Shown: piece after piece, positions 6,735 to 11,353 of the stretch
Position numbering within the stretch: the first letter of the stretch is position 1
Layout: every line of letters begins with the position of its first letter
Assembly (NCBI GenBank): GCA_964507095.1
Contig: CAZDOS010000051.1
Span: 1-11,353, forward strand
Direction of reading: 5' to 3'
From: RGIG3102 sp964507095
Lineage (GTDB): Bacteria; Bacillota; Clostridia; Oscillospirales; Ruminococcaceae
Length of the DNA stretch: 11,353 bases
Notes under the pieces: generated by a model
Seen by the model: only the letters and a program-made list of their open reading frames with translations
What the model was told of the DNA's origin: nothing
The model's database searches: none
Translations under genes and position numbers: made by a program

Positions 6735-7718
6735 ATGAAAAAAGCTTTGATCGTGGGACTCGGTTCCATGGGCAAGAGAAGGATCCGCCTGCTGAGAGGT
6801 CTGGATCCGACAATCGAGATATTCGGTGTCGATACAGCCGCACGGCGTCGCCGGCAGGTTGACGAAATGGGCTGCGAGACCTTCGAGTCGATACGGGAGG
6901 CAGCAAAGAAGGAGCCTGACATGGCTTTCGTCTGCACATCCCCTCTGGCACATTTTTCAATAATCAACGAGCTGCTCGACTACGGCATCAACACCTTCAC
7001 CGAGCTCAATCTGGTCAAGGACGGCTATGACATCCTCATGGCAAAGGCAAAGGAAAAGGGCTGCGTGCTTTTCCTATCGAGCACAATGCTCTACCGCGGC
7101 GAGATCAACTACATGATCGACCAGGTAAGGAAATTTGACGGTCCGGTCAGCTACATCTACCACATCGGTCAGTATCTTCCTGACTGGCATCCATGGGAAG
7201 ACTACAGGGACTTCTTCGTTTCCAACAAGCGTACCAACGGCTGCAGAGAGCTGTTCGGCATAGAGCTGCCTTGGCTGATCGAGGCCTTCGGCGAGATCGC
7301 CGAGGTGTATACGGTCTCCGACAAGCTCACTAACCTCGAGCTCGACTTCCCTGACAGGTTCTTCGTTACCATCACCCATGCCAACGGCACAAGAGGCATA
7401 CTTGCCATAGACATCGTCTGCCCTAAGGCAGTGAGAAACCTTGAGATCTTCGGAGAAGGTCTGCACCTGTTCTGGGAAGGCAATCCAAAGGCCCTGTACA
7501 AGTACAATGTCGAGACCAAGGAGAAGGAGTTCATCAACACCTACGAGACCTTCGAGCATGACAGCAGATATTCAGACAACATCGTAGAAAACGCATATGT
7601 GGATGAGATGCGCAACTTCCTTGGCGTGATCGACGGCACCGAAGAGCCGAAGTACTCATATGAGAAGGACCTGGTGACGATCAGGGTAATGGACCGGATA
7701 GAGGGAATAGAAGAATGA
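6735..7718 (+). CDS. Gfo/Idh/MocA-family protein with degenerate catalytic motifs
   Basis: This 327-residue cytoplasmic protein has an N-terminal Rossmann NAD(P)-binding fold (VGLGSMGKRR, residues 7-16) and a C-terminal alpha/beta domain of the Gfo/Idh/MocA superfamily. Where active members carry Glu-Lys-Pro it reads Glu90-Leu91-Asn92 (TELNLV). Where the downstream paralogue has Asp173 and His176 (DxxH), it has Leu173 and Ile176. It also contains YLPDWHPWEDYR (147-158), matching YLPGWRPNIDYR in the paralogue, so the two are related members of one subfamily. Proteins of this kind occur near neuB genes, but I know of no established reaction. It may be a partner subunit, a sugar-binding protein or an enzyme with a different mechanism. 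It starts 31 bases after neuC and overlaps the next gene by 4 bases. Confidence 0.85.
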   Translation: MKKALIVGLGSMGKRRIRLLRGLDPTIEIFGVDTAARRRRQVDEMGCETFESIREAAKKEPDMAFVCTSPLAHFSIINELLDYGINTFTELNLVKDGYDILMAKAKEKGCVLFLSSTMLYRGEINYMIDQVRKFDGPVSYIYHIGQYLPDWHPWEDYRDFFVSNKRTNGCRELFGIELPWLIEAFGEIAEVYTVSDKLTNLELDFPDRFFVTITHANGTRGILAIDIVCPKAVRNLEIFGEGLHLFWEGNPKALYKYNVETKEKEFINTYETFEHDSRYSDNIVENAYVDEMRNFLGVIDGTEEPKYSYEKDLVTIRVMDRIEGIEE

Positions 7719-8638
7719 AGGTATTGTTTGTAGGAATCGGTTCCATAGGAACCAGACATCTCAGAAACCTCCACACCGTAGCGAAAGAACGCGGTCTGGA
7801 GCTTGACATCACCGCGCTGAGGTCCTCGGACAGAAAGCTGCCTGATGACGTGTCGCGGCTCATCGACAGACAGATCATGGAACTGGATGACACATTCTAT
7901 GACCTGGCCTTCATCACCAACCCGACGACGCTCCACTACAGAGCGATCGAAGCCCTCAGGGGCAAGGCGGGATTCTTCTTCATCGAGAAGCCTATCTTTG
8001 AGGACAGCAAGTGGGATCCTGCGGACCTGGGACTTACAAGGGAGAACGCATATGTGGCATGCCCGATGCGCTACTGCGGAGCATACATGAAACTCAAGGA
8101 GATACTAGCTGACAAGAAGCCATTCTCCGTCAGGATCATCTGCTCGTCATATCTGCCGGGCTGGAGACCGAACATCGACTACAGAAAGAACTATTCTGCC
8201 ATCAGAGCTCTGGGAGGCGGCGTAACGATCGACCTTATCCACGAGCTGGACTACATGACGGACCTGTTCGGCTTCCCTGTCGAGAGCTACAACTTCAAGG
8301 GCACATATTCGGATCTTGAAATAGACAGCGATGACCTGTCTGTATACATATCAAGATACCCTGACAAGATCTGTGAGGTCCATCTTGACTACTTTGGAAG
8401 AGAATACCGCAGGACCTGCGAGGTCTTCGTATCCGAAGGAACCATAGAGGCCGAGTTCGGCAAGGGCAGCGTTACGCTCCCTGACGGCACATACATAAAC
8501 TGCAACGAGGATGCCAACATGCGTTTCATCCGCGAGATGAGAAACGTACTGGACATCATGGACGGAAAGGCAGAGAACATAAACGACGTCATAAAGGCCA
8601 GGAAAGTACTGGCACTGACGCTCGGTCAGGAGGTCTAG
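7715..8638 (+). CDS. Gfo/Idh/MocA-family oxidoreductase, catalytic motifs intact
   Basis: A 307-residue NAD(P)-dependent dehydrogenase-like protein. The dinucleotide motif is VGIGSIGTRHLRNL at the N-terminus. Glu91-Lys92-Pro93 supplies the family's active-site lysine, and GGGVTIDLIHELDY (167-180) gives Asp173 and His176. The segment YLPGWRPNIDYR (146-157) is shared with the preceding gene product. Together these suggest oxidation or reduction of a sugar hydroxyl or keto group, perhaps a modification of the nonulosonate or its precursor. That is inference from the operon, because the substrate is not visible. The start overlaps the preceding stop as ATGA, with AGAGGG at 7700-7705. Close coupling to its degenerate paralogue suggests that the two may be made in equal amounts and might form a heteromer. 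Confidence 0.87.
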   Translation: MKVLFVGIGSIGTRHLRNLHTVAKERGLELDITALRSSDRKLPDDVSRLIDRQIMELDDTFYDLAFITNPTTLHYRAIEALRGKAGFFFIEKPIFEDSKWDPADLGLTRENAYVACPMRYCGAYMKLKEILADKKPFSVRIICSSYLPGWRPNIDYRKNYSAIRALGGGVTIDLIHELDYMTDLFGFPVESYNFKGTYSDLEIDSDDLSVYISRYPDKICEVHLDYFGREYRRTCEVFVSEGTIEAEFGKGSVTLPDGTYINCNEDANMRFIREMRNVLDIMDGKAENINDVIKARKVLALTLGQEV

Positions 8639-8642
8639 CATC

Positions 8643-9401
8643 ATGAAGAACGTTATACTTACCATATGCGGCAGACGGGGCAGCAAAGGCTTTAAAAACA
8701 AGAATCTCAAGACATTTCTGGATAAGCCGCTTGTATACTACTCACTGGCCTCAGCGTTCGATTTCAAGCGGAGAGCAAAGGACACTAATGTGGACATCGT
8801 CCTCAATACGGACAGCGACCTTCTCGCAGACATCGTTAAGGAAAAATATCCTGAGGTAGTTCATATTCCGCGTCCGGAGGAACTGGCGGGAGATGTCGTC
8901 CCGAAAATGGCAGTATATCAGCACAGTCTCCGCTACATGGAAGAGAAGAAGGGCATAAAGTATGACTATCTTATCGACCTTGACATCACGAGCCCGCTGA
9001 GGCAGATAGACGATGTCCTCGGACGGTATGAGCTTATGCTCTCAAGAGATGACATCGGTCTTGTATTCTCCGGCTGCCCGTCAAGAAGAAACCCGTATTT
9101 CAACATGGTCAAGATGGTGGGCGACCATGTGGAAAAGGTCATAGAGAGTCCTTTCACCGCCCGCCAGCAGGCACCGGCGATCTACGACATCAATGCGTCG
9201 ATCTACGTCTTCACGGGAGAGTTCCTTCGCACCAACACCACAGGAATACTCTGGGAGACCAAGATCCTGCTCTATCCCATGAGAGACACCGCAGTGCTGG
9301 ACATCGACAGCGAAGAGGACTTCGACATGATGCAGCTCATAGGCGGCTATCTGTTTGAAAACGTCGAAGGTTTCAAAAAGGTAAGGGAGCTTATCAGATA
9401 A
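8643..9401 (+). CDS. neuA: CMP-nonulosonic acid synthetase (acylneuraminate cytidylyltransferase family)
   Basis: It activates the nonulosonic acid with CTP to the CMP-sugar used by glycosyltransferases. The 252 residues correspond to the short, single-domain form. The nucleotide-binding motif is ICGRRGSKGFKNKN (8-21), with Gly10 where Ala is usual. LIDLDITSPLR, RRNPYFNMV, FTARQQAP and YDINASIYVF follow. From memory these segments look closer to C. jejuni PtmB/LegF (legionaminate type, DLD at the TSPLR loop) than to Neu5Ac-specific synthetases, which typically read LQPTSPLR; this is a hint only. AGGAGG at 8628-8633 sets the ATG start. It is the last gene of the operon, followed by hairpins. 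Confidence 0.92.
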   Translation: MKNVILTICGRRGSKGFKNKNLKTFLDKPLVYYSLASAFDFKRRAKDTNVDIVLNTDSDLLADIVKEKYPEVVHIPRPEELAGDVVPKMAVYQHSLRYMEEKKGIKYDYLIDLDITSPLRQIDDVLGRYELMLSRDDIGLVFSGCPSRRNPYFNMVKMVGDHVEKVIESPFTARQQAPAIYDINASIYVFTGEFLRTNTTGILWETKILLYPMRDTAVLDIDSEEDFDMMQLIGGYLFENVEGFKKVRELIR

Positions 9402-9417
9402 TCCCGGTCGCGGATAT

Positions 9418-9430
9418 CGGCATAATGCCG
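9418..9430 (+). repeat. Small hairpin downstream of neuA
   Basis: CGGCATAATGCCG forms a 5-bp stem with a TAA loop, 16 bases after the neuA stop. The following TTAAATCTTATT is only weakly T-rich, so at best it is a poor terminator or a 3'-end stabiliser. Confidence 0.4.
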
Positions 9431-9453
9431 TTAAATCTTATTAAATTAGAATT

Positions 9454-9515
9454 ATGTGGCTTTTCAAGTGACAATTATTGTCTTTATTAATTGAAAAGCC
9501 ACATTTGATTTTTTT
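9454..9515 (+). terminator. Long T-tailed hairpin ending the nonulosonate operon, overlapping the next promoter
   Basis: The perfect 14-bp inverted repeat ATGTGGCTTTTCAA (9454-9467) and TTGAAAAGCCACAT (9491-9504) encloses a second small hairpin GACAA-TTA-TTGTC (9470-9482). TTTGATTTTTTT-like sequence follows directly. The TTGATT in the tail is also the -35 of the next gene, so the element may act as terminator, operator, or both. Confidence 0.7.
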
Positions 9516-9533
9516 ACTTAAATCTGTTATTAT
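9505..9533 (+). promoter_or_regulatory. Promoter of the CarD-like gene
   Basis: TTGATT (9505-9510) and TATTAT (9528-9533) are separated by exactly 17 bp, with an extended -10 TGt at 9525-9527. Transcription would start near 9540, leaving a leader of about 35 bases. Confidence 0.7.
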
Positions 9534-9542
9534 ATTAACGTA

Positions 9543-9552
9543 GATACGTATC
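9543..9552. repeat. 10-bp palindrome in the CarD-like gene leader
   Basis: GATACGTATC is a perfect palindrome just after the expected transcription start. It might be an operator, but a 10-bp palindrome in AT-rich DNA can arise by chance. Confidence 0.3.
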
Positions 9553-9575
9553 ACTTAAAGAAGGGGGTGTAACCG

Positions 9576-10085
9576 TTGTACCAAGTAGGCGATATTTTCT
9601 TTTACAACTCTACGGGCGTTTGCCAGGTAGTCAAGGTCGGGGAACCGGATCTCAAGGGACTTCCCGGCGGGGTAGACTATTACACTCTCCAGCCGATCTC
9701 TTCCGATCACCGAGAGATGATCTATGTGCCGGTCAACACTACCGCGTACATGAGAGACGTGATAACCCCGCGGGAGGCAAAAGACTATCTGGAGCTCGTT
9801 AAGGAACTTGAACCTCTAAATCCGGAATCAAGAAATCCGAAGGTCGTGTCCGACTTCTACGGACAGCTCATATCCACATACGACTGCAAGAACCTTTTAC
9901 AGGTCATGGTAAGCCTTATAGTCAAGAAAAAGGAATGCATTTCCAAGAACAAGCGTCTGAATCAGACCCAGACGAACTACCTAAGAAGGGTGAGTGAAAT
10001 GATATGCAATGAATTCGCCCTCGTACTCGGTTTAAGCTGTGACGAAATCCGGCAGCTCATAGAAAACAACATTACAGTCAGTTAA
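9576..10085 (+). CDS. CarD/CdnL-family transcriptional regulator
   Basis: CarD-family proteins bind the beta subunit of RNA polymerase and stabilise the open promoter complex. In this 169-residue protein the N-terminal RNA-polymerase-interacting barrel (about 1-60) reads YQVGDIFFYNSTGVCQVVKV, followed by DYYTLQPI and MIYVPVNT, the typical pattern. The C-terminal part (about 75-169) is predicted helical, with a basic stretch VKKKECISKNKRLNQ and a segment ending LGLSCDEIRQLIENN, in keeping with the DNA-binding helical domain. The start is TTG at 9576, supported by AAGGGGG (9561-9567) and because the alternative GTG at 9567 runs straight into a stop. It has its own promoter and terminator, so a role in controlling the upstream operon is not implied by co-transcription. 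Confidence 0.88.
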   Translation: MYQVGDIFFYNSTGVCQVVKVGEPDLKGLPGGVDYYTLQPISSDHREMIYVPVNTTAYMRDVITPREAKDYLELVKELEPLNPESRNPKVVSDFYGQLISTYDCKNLLQVMVSLIVKKKECISKNKRLNQTQTNYLRRVSEMICNEFALVLGLSCDEIRQLIENNITVS

Positions 10086-10106
10086 TTCAACAAGCCACAA
10101 CTTATT

Positions 10107-10136
10107 CCCTGGGACGTCCCGGGGTTTTGTTTTTTT
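10107..10136 (+). terminator. Rho-independent terminator after the CarD-like gene
   Basis: A GC-rich 7-bp stem, CCCTGGG (10107-10113) with CCCGGGG (10118-10124) including one U-G pair, closes an ACGT loop. TTTTGTTTTTTT follows. It begins 22 bases after the stop codon. Confidence 0.92.
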
Positions 10137-10160
10137 GCTAAAACTAGAACGCAGTCTGTA

Positions 10161-10189
10161 TTGTTTTCCAAAAATTGAAATGATATGAT
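10161..10189 (+). promoter_or_regulatory. Promoter of the M24 peptidase gene
   Basis: TTGTTT (10161-10166) and TATGAT (10184-10189) are spaced by 17 bp, with TGa at 10181-10183 giving an extended -10. GGGGAGG at 10210-10216 then serves the ATG at 10224. Confidence 0.65.
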
Positions 10190-10223
10190 TTAAGCATAGC
10201 TAACCAAATGGGGAGGATCAGAA

Positions 10224-11324
10224 ATGATTAACAAAGAATTGATAAAGAAGCTTGCCGGACAGCTCAGGGACGACGGCGTGGATGCCATAGTCGTTGCTCC
10301 GGGCGGAGACCTCAGATTTTTGCTGGGCCACTCGCCACATCTGTGTGAGCGTTTCCAGGGCATGTTTATAAAGAGCGATGAGACACTGTTCTACTTCTGC
10401 AACACCCTTTATGAGGACGAGTTCATCGACCAGATGGACGGAGAGCCTATCTACTCCTGGCACGACCGGGACGGCTTCGAGACAAAGGCAAAGGAAGTAT
10501 TCGAGAAGTATGATCTCGTAGGCAAGAAGATCGCTTTCAACGGCAACGTACGCGCTTTCAACCTCATCAAGCTGATGGATGCAATAGAGTTCACACCTGT
10601 AAACGGCAAGGACTACATCGAGCTGACGAGGATCATCAAGACTCACGAAGAGCTGGACAATCTCCGCGAGGCCTCCAGGATCGCGGACCTGGCTTTCGAG
10701 GGCGTCATCAAGTTCATAAGACCGGGCGTTACCGAGAAGGAGATCGAAGACGAGATCAAGCGCATCTGCGCCGAGAACGGCGGAGAGAATGCAGGCGGCA
10801 TCGTAGCTGTAGACGAGCATGCGGCACTTCCTCATTACTTCGGCAAGTCCGGCGTTGTCAAGGAGCACTCCATAGTCCTCATGGACTACGGCTGCACATA
10901 CAAGGGCATGTGGTCAGACACCACAAGGACTGTCGTGGTCGGCAAGGCCACAGAGAGAGAAAAGTACATCTACAATCTTGTCCTCAAGGCAAACCTGGCC
11001 GGCGAGGCTGCCGACAAGAACGGCGCATGGATCCCTGACTGCGACGCGGCTGCGAGAAAGGTCATCGAGGATGAGGGACTGGGCAAGTACTTCAACCACC
11101 GTCTCGGACACGGTATCGGATATGCCGGACATGAAGCTCCTTACATCCACGGCGATTACAAGATGCACCTTGCTCCGGGCATGGCATTCTCCTGCGAGCC
11201 TGGCATCTACATCAAGGATGAGATCGGCGTAAGGATCGAGGATGTTGTCATCATCAACGAGAAGGGCGAAACGGAGATCCTCAACAAGACAACCAAGGAA
11301 CTCATCGAGATCGAACCAAGATAA
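10224..11324 (+). CDS. M24-family metallopeptidase (Xaa-Pro aminopeptidase/dipeptidase-like)
   Basis: A 366-residue cytoplasmic peptidase expected to cleave bonds next to proline. An N-terminal creatinase-type domain (about 1-130) precedes the pita-bread catalytic domain. All five metal ligands are visible: Asp221 (LMDYGC), Asp232 (WSDTTRT), His296 (GHGIGYAGHE), Glu325 (SCEPGIYI) and Glu339 (RIEDVV). The substrate-site histidines are in HAALPH and at His303. The length and single creatinase domain fit PepQ/YpdF-like enzymes of Firmicutes. Aminopeptidase and prolidase activities cannot be told apart here. It has its own promoter and strong ribosome site and appears independent of the CarD-like gene. 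No terminator is visible in the remaining 29 bases. Confidence 0.93.
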   Translation: MINKELIKKLAGQLRDDGVDAIVVAPGGDLRFLLGHSPHLCERFQGMFIKSDETLFYFCNTLYEDEFIDQMDGEPIYSWHDRDGFETKAKEVFEKYDLVGKKIAFNGNVRAFNLIKLMDAIEFTPVNGKDYIELTRIIKTHEELDNLREASRIADLAFEGVIKFIRPGVTEKEIEDEIKRICAENGGENAGGIVAVDEHAALPHYFGKSGVVKEHSIVLMDYGCTYKGMWSDTTRTVVVGKATEREKYIYNLVLKANLAGEAADKNGAWIPDCDAAARKVIEDEGLGKYFNHRLGHGIGYAGHEAPYIHGDYKMHLAPGMAFSCEPGIYIKDEIGVRIEDVVIINEKGETEILNKTTKELIEIEPR

Positions 11325-11353
11325 TCAGTAAACGATACAGCCTGCGGCATATG

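Noticed and set aside
10218..10868. 216-residue open frame on the minus strand
   Set aside because: It is antisense to the M24 peptidase with its intact metal ligands, and no ribosome site or family resemblance supports it.
1..11353. tRNA, rRNA, CRISPR array, transposase or prophage genes
   Set aside because: No cloverleaf-like segments, regularly spaced repeats or mobile-element proteins were seen in genes or gaps.

Overview
All eleven genes lie on the plus strand. The window suggests a moderate-GC Firmicute of the Clostridia type. The grounds are the gene order ddl - murI - DUF1934 - argS, the purine-rich Shine-Dalgarno sites, the GTG and TTG starts, a CarD-family regulator and T-tailed intrinsic terminators. 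No RNA genes, transposases, phage genes or CRISPR repeats are visible.

Region 1 (1-3589) is a housekeeping operon: the 3' end of D-alanine--D-alanine ligase, glutamate racemase, a DUF1934 protein and arginyl-tRNA synthetase. The genes overlap or almost touch, and a strong terminator follows argS. The two cell-wall genes supply and ligate D-amino acids for the peptidoglycan stem peptide.

Region 2 (3590-9515) opens with 207 bases of gene-free DNA holding several inverted repeats and a promoter. A seven-gene operon follows for making and CMP-activating a nine-carbon nonulosonic (sialic/legionaminic-type) acid: synthase (NeuB), a Cys-based tyrosine-phosphatase-like protein, a small two-membrane-span protein, hydrolysing UDP-HexNAc 2-epimerase (NeuC), two paralogous Gfo/Idh/MocA proteins, and CMP-nonulosonate synthetase (NeuA). 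NeuC would release ManNAc or a related sugar, NeuB would condense it with PEP, and NeuA would activate the product with CTP. The two Gfo/Idh proteins are the unexplained part. They share an unusual YLPxWxPxxDYR signature, but only the second keeps the EKP lysine and the DxxH pair expected of an active dehydrogenase. No glycosyltransferase, flippase or polymerase is present, so the sugar must be used by genes outside the window. The operon ends in a long T-tailed hairpin.

Region 3 (9454-11353) holds a CarD-like transcription regulator with its own promoter and terminator. A second promoter then precedes an M24 (Xaa-Pro aminopeptidase-like) metallopeptidase with all five metal ligands.

The best candidate for something undescribed is the operon's accessory set: phosphatase, small membrane protein and the catalytic/degenerate Gfo/Idh pair. 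Exact nonulosonate identity and the roles of these four proteins are inference and cannot be settled from sequence reading alone.
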